Assembly (NCBI RefSeq): GCF_040536835.1
Contig: NZ_CP159578.1
Span: 2,170,001-2,234,000 of the forward strand
Direction: 5' to 3'
Source of the DNA: Salinicola endophyticus
GTDB taxonomy: Bacteria > Pseudomonadota > Gammaproteobacteria > Pseudomonadales > Halomonadaceae
Length of the DNA: 64,000 bases
In this document: positions 54,352-62,515 of the stretch, piece after piece
Numbering within the stretch: position 1 is the first letter of the stretch
Layout: every line of letters begins with the position of its first letter
Notes under the pieces: model-generated
The model's database searches: none
The model's input: the letters and a program-made list of their open reading frames with translations, nothing else
What the model was told of the DNA's origin: nothing
Position numbers and translations under genes: made by a program

Positions 54352-55023
54352 TCAATCGTCGGACATCACACCCAGAATCGACAGCAGGCTGATGAACAGA
54401 TTGTAGATCGACACGTAGAGCGTGATGGTGGCGAGAATGTAGTTGGTCTCGCCCGCACGGTGAATGATCTCACTGGTCTGGAACAGGATCGCCGCCGACG
54501 AGAACAGCACGAAGCCCGCCGACACCGCCAGCGCCAGACCCGGGATGTTGAAGATCAGCGCCGCGACCATCGCCAGCACCAGCACGATGGCACCCGCCAC
54601 CATGAAGTTGCCCAGGAAGCTGAAATCCTTGCGCGTGATCAGCGCCACCGCCGACAGCCCCAGGAAGGTCGCCGCGGTCATGCCCAGTGCAGTCATCACC
54701 AGCTGCGCCCCATTGGGGATGGACAGGTAGAGATCGATGATCGGCCCCAGCGTGAAGCCCATGAACCCGGTGAACGCGAAGGTCGCCAGAATGCCGGCAG
54801 ACGAGTTGGCGGTCTTGTGCACCAGGAACATCAGGCCATAGGCACCGATGAAGAAGATGAAGATGTTGATCTGTGTGACGCCCAGCGCCATCGCGACGCC
54901 CGCGGTCACGGCAGAGAACATCAGGGTCATGGCCAGCAGCATGTAGGTGTTGCGTAACACCTTGTTGGTGCTGGCCACGCTCGATCGACGCTCGGTGACG
55001 TCGTGCGATGTGCGGTAGTCCAT
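54352..55023 (-). CDS. Bax inhibitor-1/YccA-family membrane protein
   Basis: 223 residues from ATG 55023 (GAGGGG upstream). Seven hydrophobic helices; IFFIGAYGLMFLVHK and TLYVSIYNLFISLLSILG belong to the BI-1 family, whose two conserved aspartates near the C terminus (here only SDD at the end) gate a pH-sensitive Ca2+ leak in some members. In E. coli, YccA and YbhL modulate membrane protease FtsH or are uncharacterised. Own transcript, ended by the hairpin at 54291-54312. Confidence 0.9.
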   Translation of the reverse strand: MDYRTSHDVTERRSSVASTNKVLRNTYMLLAMTLMFSAVTAGVAMALGVTQINIFIFFIGAYGLMFLVHKTANSSAGILATFAFTGFMGFTLGPIIDLYLSIPNGAQLVMTALGMTAATFLGLSAVALITRKDFSFLGNFMVAGAIVLVLAMVAALIFNIPGLALAVSAGFVLFSSAAILFQTSEIIHRAGETNYILATITLYVSIYNLFISLLSILGVMSDD

Positions 55024-55143
55024 ACGTATCCCCTCGGTTATGTCGATTACACCCATGGACCAGAATGCCCTTGCAAAGTTCCCCTGACAAGCGTAAATAG
55101 CGCCGCCGGAAGTGAAATAACCCTTTGAAAGCTAAAGAACCTG

Positions 55144-55171
55144 TTGACGGCCGAGGGAGAGCTGGTACTAT
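55144..55171 (+). promoter_or_regulatory. promoter of tRNA-Ser
   Basis: TTGACG (55144-55149), 16-base spacer, TACTAT (55166-55171), then a GC-rich discriminator (CTCCCGCCG) typical of stringently controlled stable-RNA promoters. The tRNA begins 16 bases downstream. Confidence 0.8.
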
Positions 55172-55186
55172 CTCCCGCCGTAAGCC

Positions 55187-55276
55187 GGAGGGATGGCAGA
55201 GCGGTTGAATGCACCGGTCTTGAAAACCGGCAAGGGTTAACGCCCTTCCAGGGTTCGAATCCCTGTCCCTCCGCCA
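55187..55276 (+). tRNA. tRNA-Ser (anticodon UGA)
   Basis: 90 bases including encoded CCA. Acceptor stem GGAGGGA / TCCCTCC with discriminator G, anticodon stem ACCGG / CCGGC-side with loop CTTGAAA (anticodon TGA), long variable arm (class II), and T-loop GGGTTCGAATCCC. Reads UCA and related serine codons. Flanked by its own promoter and terminator. Confidence 0.98.
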
Positions 55277-55286
55277 CCGCATCATC

Positions 55287-55316
55287 AAAAAGGCCAGCTA
55301 TTTAGCTGGCCTTTTT
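55287..55316. terminator. intrinsic terminator of tRNA-Ser
   Basis: Stem AAAAAGGCCAGCTA / TAGCTGGCCTTTTT, loop TT, ten bases after the tRNA. A and T runs on both sides would also stop the converging minus-strand gene. Confidence 0.95.
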
Positions 55317-55394
55317 GCTTTGCACTCGCTGTTACCGGCCTTTCAATACGCCCGATCTCCTTCGCCTGAAGGCAACGCTCCCTACCACGCCCTC

Positions 55395-55784
55395 CTACGC
55401 CAGCTGCGCTTCGATCGCGCTCTTGTCGATCACCGACAGGACGCTGATGATCTTGCCGTCATGGCAGGTGTAGAAGACGTTCTCGGCGAAGCGAACCCGG
55501 CGGCCATTGACCGCCAGGCCGAGGAAGGTGCCCTGCGGAGTACAGTCGAACGCCAACCGGGCAGCGATGCGCGGTGGCTCGACCACCAGCAGCTCGATGG
55601 TGAAATGCAGATCCGGGATGGCCGCGAAATCCTGCTCCAGCATTCCACGATAGCCGGCGAACCCCAACTGGCGGCCATTGTGAGTCACCGCCTCGTGGAC
55701 AAAGCGGTCCAGCTCGTCCCATGCCTGGCGGTTCAGGCAATCGATATAGCCGTGGTAGAGATCGGCAAGGTCGTCTCGGTGCAT
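55395..55784 (-). CDS. SnoaL-like (NTF2-fold) protein
   Basis: 129 residues from ATG 55784. SnoaL/ketosteroid-isomerase-like cone fold: LYHGYIDCLNRQAWDELDRFVH and a later DFAAIPDLHFTIELLVVE, closed by VLSVIDKSAIEAQL (all shown partly). Members are ester cyclases, polyketide cyclases or of unknown role. The long open frame to 56172 is not needed. No pathway genes adjoin it. Confidence 0.8.
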   Translation of the reverse strand: MHRDDLADLYHGYIDCLNRQAWDELDRFVHEAVTHNGRQLGFAGYRGMLEQDFAAIPDLHFTIELLVVEPPRIAARLAFDCTPQGTFLGLAVNGRRVRFAENVFYTCHDGKIISVLSVIDKSAIEAQLA

Positions 55785-56014
55785 CGTCGGGCTCCGTTGT
55801 GTCACAACCGCGAAGCAGCGAGTGAGTCAGCTGCCCACGCAGTCTGGCATGGCCTTGCAGTGACGGCGAACCGCGCTCCCGGGCAGGCATCGGCGCCTGT
55901 CGGCGGGGCTCGAACGACACGAGTCGCTTTACGAACAAGTACTTGAAGCACGAATTCTGGTAACAAAGTTCGCCAGGAGTGCTACGCTTCGGGGCAGTTC
56001 CCGGTGAAGCCTCC

Positions 56015-56317
56015 ATGTGTCGTCTGCTATCCCTCTTTCTGATCTGCTGCCTGCTGGCCGGCTGTGTCTCGGCCGTGCCGCGTCTGAGCGCGACGAATTT
56101 CCTCAGGGATAGTCGTACCTGCGAGCGCCAGACGCACCAGATCGCCGGCGAGCCGGAGTACCAGGCGTGCATGGGCCGTCTGGGCTGGCCGGACCCGCAG
56201 AGTCAGAGCGCACGAATTCAGAACGACACCAGCAGCGCCAATCGCGACCAGGACTTGCTCAACGAGGCGGTCAACGGGTTACAGTTTGGGTTGCAGTGGG
56301 ATCTCGATCCCGACTAG
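56015..56317 (+). CDS. small lipoprotein of unknown function
   Basis: 100 residues from ATG 56015 (GGTGAAG upstream). A lipoprotein signal peptide ends LLAGC (Cys about 17); the mature part of about 84 residues has two further cysteines (CERQ and ACMGRLGW), perhaps a disulfide, and a Gln/Asn-rich end. I recognise no family. Anchored most likely in the outer membrane (Val at +2, no Asp). Confidence 0.65.
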   Translation: MCRLLSLFLICCLLAGCVSAVPRLSATNFLRDSRTCERQTHQIAGEPEYQACMGRLGWPDPQSQSARIQNDTSSANRDQDLLNEAVNGLQFGLQWDLDPD

Positions 56318-56521
56318 CGCCATGAGGTGTGCCAGCAGCCGGCCTCCACCGAGCGTGACGCCAAACGGTCATATGCGGGCGTTAGGCTGGTCTGGGGCAA
56401 GCCTGCCCGATCGCGGACACCACGTCCCCATGCCACGACGTCGCACCCTAGACAATCGCACCTATACAGCGGCATCGAGTGAGCTACGCTCAACGTTCAT
56501 CTCTTGCGCGAGGATTCCATC

Positions 56522-56737
56522 ATGGCCGAGCCTTTCATCGAAGTGCGAAAGACCCTCAAGCCGGGCAGCCACAATCAGGTCTGCTACGAAGTCTTCGACG
56601 GCGATACCGGCGGCAGCCTGGGCTATTTCGACGAGGAGTCACAGGCCCAGCACCGCGCCGCGCGCATGAACGGCATGATCGAGCGCGAGACCGGTAAGCA
56701 ACTGAGTCGCCCGTCGCTGGATGCCGAGGTCGAGTAG
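56522..56737 (+). CDS. hypothetical 71-residue protein
   Basis: From ATG 56522, with GAGGATT upstream. Acidic, soluble, no signal peptide: EVRKTLKPGSHNQVCYEVFDGDTG and many Glu/Gln in the second half. No family recognised. Codon use looks like neighbouring genes and the ribosome site is reasonable, so I keep it. Confidence 0.5.
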   Translation: MAEPFIEVRKTLKPGSHNQVCYEVFDGDTGGSLGYFDEESQAQHRAARMNGMIERETGKQLSRPSLDAEVE

Positions 56738-56863
56738 GCCGCCGCCAGCCCTTTCCTTTTTCAGGAAGCGCTTACTTCAATAAGCACTTCTCCCAATAAA
56801 TGCCTCCCAGTCAGACCCGGGCCATCTCCGCCTGGGTCTTCGTGTTCCTGGCTTGCCGGGCTA

Positions 56864-56928
56864 GCTTGGTTTTCGAGAGAGTTTGGTTTTCTAGAAAGCC
56901 TGGTTTCCCGAGACAGCCTGGCTGGCCG
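56864..56928. repeat. degenerate tandem repeat, about 17-base unit
   Basis: Three copies, G(C/T)(T/C)TGGTTTTC-GAGAGA-like, at 56864, 56881 and 56898, with a shorter fourth at 56916 that runs into the stop of the antiporter gene. T/G-rich, unlike the surroundings. Confidence 0.5.
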
Positions 56929-58638
56929 TCAGTGATAGAGCCTGAGACCGACCCGCGTCACCCGGTTGCCTTCCATCTCACTGACCACCCAGTGGAAGCC
57001 GTGCCAGTCGACATCGTCGCCCACCACCGGATGGCCACCAACGCGTAGCGCCACGAACTCACCCAGCGTCATCTCCTGCTCGCCCGGGCTTAGGGTGAGA
57101 CCATAGGCATTGGCTACGTCCTGCATCAGCGCCTCGCCGTCGAGCGAGAAGGTGCCAAAGAAGGCGCGCTCGCGCTTGAGTTTGGCTTCACCATTGAACA
57201 GTCGGTTCAGCGAAGGTAGATCGCCAGTGCGCCCGATCAGGCAGATCACGTCCCCTAGTCGCAAGCGGGTGCTGCCCTTGGGATGGAGCATGGCGTGCTG
57301 GCGAAAGATGGCCGAGATCAAGGTACCCGAGGGCAGCCGCAGCAAGCGGATGGGCGCATCGTCCAGCGACTCGTTCTCGACCTTGTAGACGAACATCTCG
57401 TAGTCGTTCTCGGGTAGCACACCGAGCTGGCCCCGGCGATCCGGCGTCGTGGTTTCGGGCAGCGCCACGCGCATCCAGTGGGCGAAACGCGCCAGGGTCG
57501 ACCCCTGCAGCAACAGTGAGATCAGGACCACGAAGAAGGCCACGTTGAAGTAGAGCGCCGAGTTCTCGACACCACTGATCACCGGGAAGATCGCCAGTAC
57601 GATGGGCACGGCGCCGCGCAACCCGACCCAGGAGATGAAGCCCAGTTCGCGCCAGCGGAAGTTGAAGAACGGCAACAACGAGACGAGTACCGCGACCGGA
57701 CGCGCCACCAGGATCAGCGCCACCCCCAGGATCACGCTGGGCACGGCGTAATTGATCATTTCGGACGGCGTGACCAGCATGCCCAGCACCAGGAACAGCC
57801 CGATCTGACTCAGCCACGCCAGGCCGTCGTGCACCGGCAGAATGTGCGTCAGGTGGCGGCCGGGCTGATTGCCAATCATCAGCCCGGTGAGATAGATCGC
57901 GAGAAAACCACTGCCACCGATGGCGCTGGTAGCGCCGAAGATGCAGAACCCCAGTGCCAGGGCGAGCAGCGAGTAGAGCCCCGGCGCCAGATCGAGCCAG
58001 CGCAGCATCTTGGCCGATATCCAGCCACCGCCGAGGCCGATCGCCAGCCCCACGCCGAACTGCAGCACGAAGCGCATCAGCGTATCGCCAAACCCGCCCA
58101 CGCCACCGGTCAGCATCTCCGCCAGCGTAATGGTAAGAAAGATCGCCATCGGATCGTTGGTACCCGACTCGATCTCGAGGGTCGCGCCGACACGCTCGTT
58201 GAGATTGACCCCCTGCCCCTTGAGCATCGAGAAGACCGCCGCAGCGTCGGTGGAGCCGACGATGGCCCCGACCAGCAGCCCCTCGATCGGACTGAGGTCG
58301 AGCAACCACATTGCCAGCAGGCCGACGATACCGCTGGTGAGAAAGACACCGATGGTGGCCAGCGACAGTGCCGGCTTGAGCCCCACGCGGAAGGTCTGGA
58401 AGCGCGTACGCAGGCCGCCGTCCAGCAGGATCATGGCGAGCGCCAGGTGACCGATCAAGAAGGCTTGCGAGTAATCATCGAACTGCAGGCCGAGCACGCC
58501 CTCCTCGCCCGCGAGCATGCCGAGCCCGAGGAAGAGTAGCAACAGCGGCACGCCGATCCGGGAGGAGACCCGGCTGGCGAGAATGCTCAGCGCGATCAGC
58601 GCGCCGCAAACGAGAAACAAGCTATTGATCGAGTCCAC
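56929..58638 (-). CDS. CPA1-family K+/H+ antiporter with TrkA-C-type tail (CvrA/NhaP2-like)
   Basis: 569 residues. Twelve or so membrane helices with the ND-type ion site: GAIVGSTDAAAV and ESGTNDPMAIFL (about 157-166), and WVGLRGAVPIV. A hydrophilic C-terminal part (about 395-569) includes a TrkA-C domain (ISAIFRQHAMLHPKG, RLRLGDVICLIG) and a CorC/HlyC-like end. Length is close to E. coli CvrA (578). It lets the cell adjust K+ and volume under osmotic change, fitting the ectoine and betaine genes here. No strong promoter recognised. Confidence 0.92.
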   Translation of the reverse strand: MDSINSLFLVCGALIALSILASRVSSRIGVPLLLLFLGLGMLAGEEGVLGLQFDDYSQAFLIGHLALAMILLDGGLRTRFQTFRVGLKPALSLATIGVFLTSGIVGLLAMWLLDLSPIEGLLVGAIVGSTDAAAVFSMLKGQGVNLNERVGATLEIESGTNDPMAIFLTITLAEMLTGGVGGFGDTLMRFVLQFGVGLAIGLGGGWISAKMLRWLDLAPGLYSLLALALGFCIFGATSAIGGSGFLAIYLTGLMIGNQPGRHLTHILPVHDGLAWLSQIGLFLVLGMLVTPSEMINYAVPSVILGVALILVARPVAVLVSLLPFFNFRWRELGFISWVGLRGAVPIVLAIFPVISGVENSALYFNVAFFVVLISLLLQGSTLARFAHWMRVALPETTTPDRRGQLGVLPENDYEMFVYKVENESLDDAPIRLLRLPSGTLISAIFRQHAMLHPKGSTRLRLGDVICLIGRTGDLPSLNRLFNGEAKLKRERAFFGTFSLDGEALMQDVANAYGLTLSPGEQEMTLGEFVALRVGGHPVVGDDVDWHGFHWVVSEMEGNRVTRVGLRLYH

Positions 58639-58736
58639 GAGACTATCGTCGATATCCGTTGCGAAAAAATCAGTATGCCATGTCGCTACCCGATTGCGCC
58701 GGGAGGTGCACCGAATTTTTTTTCTTTTTCATATGC

Positions 58737-59588
58737 CTAGAGCCAATGGGGGTACTCCCGTAGCGGCGTGCTCTGCGGCCCCAGCACACCGAGGGTCAGG
58801 ATGACCGCGCGCATGCCGGCCCGATGAAGGTCGAGCGACGGCAGATGCTCGGCACCGTATGCCTCGACGAAGGCCTCACGCTGCGCCGCGTTTTCGAGCA
58901 TCAGCTCGAGCAGGCACAGATCGAACTCCAGCGGCGCCCACACCAGTGCCTCCCAATCGGCCCAGTAGCCATCCAGCCCGCCGAGCAGGAACTGGTCGGG
59001 ACGCAGATCCGGCAGGCTCCAGACCGCTCGGCTCGGCAGTGGCCAGGACAGACTGGCCAGCTCCACGGCATCGAGAGCGGCGTGGCCGGCGACGAAGGCG
59101 CGCGCCGCCCGCGGCCAGGCGTCGAGCGCGTAGACACCGCTCGCCGGATGCCCCCATCCCGGCAGCGAGTCACGGTGGAGTCGCCGCAGCTGCCGGCCCA
59201 ACTGGCCCGCAAAGGCGATATCCATCCGCGCCGCCGGCGCCTGACGCCAGGGCAGGCTCCACAGCGGCGCGCCCTGGAGCCGTCCCAGCCAGGTCAACGG
59301 CAGCGGTGCCAGTGGCAGATGTTGCGGCAGCGAGCCTGCCAGCGCCGGCAGCTCATGGGCATGGCGCCAGCGATCGACACCGAAAAGCTCGCGCATGCCG
59401 CGCCAGAACGGGTCACCGTCGGCATCGGTACGGGCCAGCTTGTAGAGCTTGGGCGAGAGCTCTTCACTGCGCCACAGCCAGTTGGCACTGTCGGCAAAGC
59501 GCAGCGGCAGCGGCGTCAACGCCACCCCGGCATAGAGCGACACGCGGCGCGTCAGTTCGGCGTCGGCCATGGGCGGGAGATCTGACAA
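58737..59588 (-). CDS. degenerate APH/ThiK-like phosphotransferase
   Basis: 283 residues, protein-kinase-like fold of the aminoglycoside/choline kinase type. The catalytic region reads LPDLRPDQFLL (about 187-197), where the usual HGDxxxxN has become LPD...Q: Asp kept, His lost, Asn replaced by Gln. WADWEAL follows in place of IDWE. Start is TTG 59588 with AGGAG eight bases upstream; ATG 59570 lacks a site. It faces the TPP riboswitch and thiamine-precursor importer across about 80 bases. A thiamine-kinase-like (ThiK) role would fit but is not shown. Confidence 0.6.
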   Translation of the reverse strand: MSDLPPMADAELTRRVSLYAGVALTPLPLRFADSANWLWRSEELSPKLYKLARTDADGDPFWRGMRELFGVDRWRHAHELPALAGSLPQHLPLAPLPLTWLGRLQGAPLWSLPWRQAPAARMDIAFAGQLGRQLRRLHRDSLPGWGHPASGVYALDAWPRAARAFVAGHAALDAVELASLSWPLPSRAVWSLPDLRPDQFLLGGLDGYWADWEALVWAPLEFDLCLLELMLENAAQREAFVEAYGAEHLPSLDLHRAGMRAVILTLGVLGPQSTPLREYPHWL

Positions 59589-59666
59589 GATCGCGACTCC
59601 TCTCGAGTTCGGTGCATCGGGCCGAAGGTGGGCAGCGGCTTCCGGGCGGCGTACAATCGGCGCTCA

Positions 59667-59754
59667 CTGGATAGGGGTGCCCGCCGGCCGGGCTGAGAGT
59701 GCAGCGCACAACCCTGGAACCTGAACCGGTTAGCACCGGCGGAGGAAAGGCCAG
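59667..59754 (+). promoter_or_regulatory. TPP (THI-box) riboswitch
   Basis: The conserved aptamer elements are in order: GGGGTGCCC, GGGCTGAGAG, ACCCTGGAACCTGAACCGG and TTAGCACCGGCGGAGGAAAGG, with closing helix CTGG / CCAG (59667-59670, 59751-59754). A TACAAT at 59652-59657 is the likely -10 box. Binding of thiamine pyrophosphate turns off the importer genes below. Beyond it CTCCC (59773-59777) can pair with GGGAG, the ribosome site of the first gene, so translational control is plausible. Confidence 0.95.
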
Positions 59755-59808
59755 CCTGCCCGCGCATGATGCCCTCCCGCCGTTGCAGCCCCCGTCATGG
59801 GAGTGGTC

Positions 59809-60564
59809 ATGTCACCACCCGGGCTGGACATTCGCCGCGCCTCGCTCACCTTCGGCGCCCGGCCATTGTTCCACGATCTCGCCGTCGAATTCGATGCCGG
59901 CAGCTGGACCTGTCTGCTCGGGCGCAGCGGCTGCGGCAAGAGTTCGCTGTTGCGCATGATCGCCGGCCTCGCCCTGCCCGACCGCCATCACATCGAGTGC
60001 ACGACCAGCGACGCTCAGCCGCTGCGGGGACGCCTGGCGTGGATGTCTCAGCAAGATCTGCTGGTACCGTGGCTGCGGGTCATCGGCAACGTGATGCTGG
60101 GCACCAAGTGGCGTGGCCCGTGGGCCGGTCCGACAGCCTCGGCGGCGCGTGAACGTGCACTGGCACTGCTAGCCCGTGTGGGCCTGGCGGACAAGGCCGA
60201 TGCCTGGCCGGCGGCACTCTCCGGCGGCCAGCGCCAGCGGGTGGCGCTGGCACGTACGCTGTACGAGGATGCCGGGGTCGTCCTGATGGACGAGCCCTTC
60301 TCTGCGGTCGACGCGATTACCCGGCTCGAGCTCCATGATCTGGCCAGTGAACTGCTCGCCACCCGCACCGTGATCATGGTCACCCATGACCCGCTGGAGG
60401 CGCTGCGGCTCGCCGACCGCCTGCTGGTGCTGCAGGGCGAGCCGGCCCAGGCGGTCCCGCTGGCGGCGCCCACTGGCCAGCGGCCACGGGCGCTGGATGA
60501 TCCGCAACTGCTGGCCCATCAGGCCGAGCTGGTGGCCCTGCTGCGGGAGCCGGCACATGCCTGA
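59809..60564 (+). CDS. thiZ: thiamine-precursor ABC transporter ATP-binding protein (ThiZ-like)
   Basis: 251 residues from ATG 59809 (GGGAG seven bases upstream; ATG 59797 is the alternative without a site). Walker A GRSGCGKSS (about 38-46), signature LSGGQRQR, Walker B VLMDEPFSAVD and MVTHDPLEAL. Family: nitrate/taurine/HMP-type importers. The riboswitch and the binding protein downstream point to hydroxymethylpyrimidine or formylaminopyrimidine uptake. Confidence 0.9.
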   Translation: MSPPGLDIRRASLTFGARPLFHDLAVEFDAGSWTCLLGRSGCGKSSLLRMIAGLALPDRHHIECTTSDAQPLRGRLAWMSQQDLLVPWLRVIGNVMLGTKWRGPWAGPTASAARERALALLARVGLADKADAWPAALSGGQRQRVALARTLYEDAGVVLMDEPFSAVDAITRLELHDLASELLATRTVIMVTHDPLEALRLADRLLVLQGEPAQAVPLAAPTGQRPRALDDPQLLAHQAELVALLREPAHA

Positions 60565-61366
60565 ATCGACCGCGCTGAAGGCGCGTCGGCCCGGCCTCTT
60601 GGGCAAGCTCCACGGCTCCGCACGGGTGCTGCTGGCGCTGGCGCTGCTACTCGCCGCCTGGCAGGCGGTCATCATTCTCACCGGTGTGCCCCGCTACATC
60701 CTGCCCTCGCCGCTGGCAGTGGCGCGGGCGCTGGTCGAACAGCGCGCGCTGCTGGGCCATCACGCGCTGGTCACCGCGACCGAGATCCTCGGCGGCTTCA
60801 TCGGCGGCGTGCTGCTGGGCCTGGCGACGGCCCTGGCGCTGGCGCGCTTCCGGCCGCTGCGGCGCACCCTGCTGCCACTGCTGCTGGTCAGCCAGGCGAT
60901 ACCGCTGTTCGCGCTGGCACCGATCCTGATGCTGTGGCTCGGCTATGGGCTGTGGCCCAAGATCCTGATGGCCATGCTGATCATCTATTTCCCGGTCGCT
61001 TCCACCGGCTACGATGGCCTGCGCCAGACTCCACAGGGGTGGCTCGATCTAGCCACCACCTTCGGCCTGTCACGGCGCCAGACGCTGCTGCGAGTCCAGC
61101 TGCCGGCGGCGCTGCCATCTCTTGCCTCGGGGCTGCGCATGGCCGCCAGCGCCGCGCCGATCGGCGCGGTGATCGGTGAGTGGGTCGGCGCCAGCCAGGG
61201 CCTGGGCTATCTGATGCTCAACGCCAACGCGCGCCTGCAGATCGACCTGATGTTCGCCGCCCTGGTGGTGCTGGTGGCCTTCGCGCTGGCGCTCTATTTC
61301 GGCGTCGACGCGGCGATTCGCGCGGCGATGCCTTGGCACCGCGACCGCCTGGAGGCCAGCGTGTGA
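60557..61366 (+). CDS. thiX: thiamine-precursor ABC transporter permease (ThiX-like)
   Basis: 269 residues from ATG 60557, overlapping the ATPase gene by 8 bases. About six helices, PRYILPSPLAVARALVE at the start (typical for this permease class) and the EAA loop DLATTFGLSRRQTLLRVQLPAALP (motif TFGLSRRQ). Transport channel of the ThiXYZ system. Confidence 0.9.
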   Translation: MPESTALKARRPGLLGKLHGSARVLLALALLLAAWQAVIILTGVPRYILPSPLAVARALVEQRALLGHHALVTATEILGGFIGGVLLGLATALALARFRPLRRTLLPLLLVSQAIPLFALAPILMLWLGYGLWPKILMAMLIIYFPVASTGYDGLRQTPQGWLDLATTFGLSRRQTLLRVQLPAALPSLASGLRMAASAAPIGAVIGEWVGASQGLGYLMLNANARLQIDLMFAALVVLVAFALALYFGVDAAIRAAMPWHRDRLEASV

Positions 61367-61445
61367 GCGACGCCCCTCAGGTAAGGCCATGCCCCTAGAT
61401 GACGATCACAAGCCGACAATAACCCCAACCGGAGGGAACCTGCGT

Positions 61446-62471
61446 ATGCCCACGCCATCTCGAACCATCCCCGCCACGCTCGGACCGCGCCGCCCGGCGC
61501 TTCTCGGTCTGATCCTGCTGATGCTGGCCACGCTGCTGCCGCTTCACGCCCAGGCCGATGACGACGACCTGACACCACCCCAGATGATTCCGCTGAGCGT
61601 GATGCTCGACTGGTACCCCAACCCGGTCCATGCCCCGATCCTGGTGGCCAAGCAGCGCGGGCTGTTCGCCAAGCGCGGGCTGGATGTCGACATCCAGGCG
61701 CCGGCCGACCCCAGCGTGCCGCCCAAGCTGGTCGCCGCCGGGCGCATCGACCTGGCGCTCAGCTACCAGCCGCAGTTGCATCTGCAGGTCGATCAGGGAT
61801 TGCCGGTGGTGCGCATCGGCACGCTGATCGCGACGCCGCTCAATGCTCTGCTGGTACGCGCTGACAGCGGTATCGACGATCTCTCCCAGCTCGCCGGCAA
61901 GAAGGTCGGCTACTCGGTGGGCGGAGTTGAGGAAGTGCTGCTGGCGGCAATGCTCGAGCACCACGGGCTGACCCTGGACGACGTCGAGATGGTCAACGTC
62001 AACTTCTCGCTGACGCCGGCGTTGATCAGCCAGAAGGTGGATGCGGTCACCGGAGCCTTCCGCAACTTCGAGCTGGCGCAGATGAAGCAGGAAGGTGTCG
62101 AGGGCAAGCCCTTCTATATCGAGGAAGAAGGCGTTCCCACCTATGACGAGCTGATCTTCGTCGCCAATCGCGACACCCTGAATCAGCACCGCGACGCCTA
62201 TCGCCGCTTCATGGACGCGATCGGCGAAGCCACCGCCTGGATCATCAACCATCCGGATGAGGGCTGGCAGCGCTTCATCGCCTATGACCCGTCGCTGGAT
62301 ACCCCGCTCAACAAGGCGGCCTGGAACGCCACCTTGCCGCGTTTCGCGCTGCGCCCAGCGGCGCTGGACGTCAAGCGCTACCGCGACTTCGAAGCCTTCC
62401 TGCTCGAGCGTGGCCAGATCAAGAGCCAGAGCCCGATCTCGCGTCTGGCGGTCGATCTCAACGCGCCCTGA
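61446..62471 (+). CDS. thiY: pyrimidine-precursor-binding protein ThiY-like
   Basis: 341 residues from ATG 61446 (GGAGGG nine bases upstream; ATG 61389 would lengthen the leader by 19 residues). Signal peptide (cleavage near AQA), then an NMT1/THI5-like periplasmic domain: LDWYPNPVHAPI and TGAFRNFELAQMK are typical of HMP/FAMP binders. Last of the riboswitch operon thiZ-thiX-thiY. Confidence 0.9.
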   Translation: MPTPSRTIPATLGPRRPALLGLILLMLATLLPLHAQADDDDLTPPQMIPLSVMLDWYPNPVHAPILVAKQRGLFAKRGLDVDIQAPADPSVPPKLVAAGRIDLALSYQPQLHLQVDQGLPVVRIGTLIATPLNALLVRADSGIDDLSQLAGKKVGYSVGGVEEVLLAAMLEHHGLTLDDVEMVNVNFSLTPALISQKVDAVTGAFRNFELAQMKQEGVEGKPFYIEEEGVPTYDELIFVANRDTLNQHRDAYRRFMDAIGEATAWIINHPDEGWQRFIAYDPSLDTPLNKAAWNATLPRFALRPAALDVKRYRDFEAFLLERGQIKSQSPISRLAVDLNAP

Positions 62472-62475
62472 CGCG

Positions 62476-62509
62476 GAATCGGCCAAGGTGAACAGAATCG
62501 GCTAAGGTG
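62476..62509. repeat. 15-base direct repeat before cho
   Basis: GAATCGGCCAAGGTG (62476-62490) and GAATCGGCTAAGGTG (62495-62509), one mismatch, 19-base period. The second copy supplies the purine-rich ribosome site of the next gene. Confidence 0.6.
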
Positions 62510-62515
62510 GGGAGC

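Noticed and set aside
62476..62515. LexA (SOS) box before cho, expected from E. coli
   Set aside because: ACAG at 62492-62495 has no CTGT partner at the right spacing.
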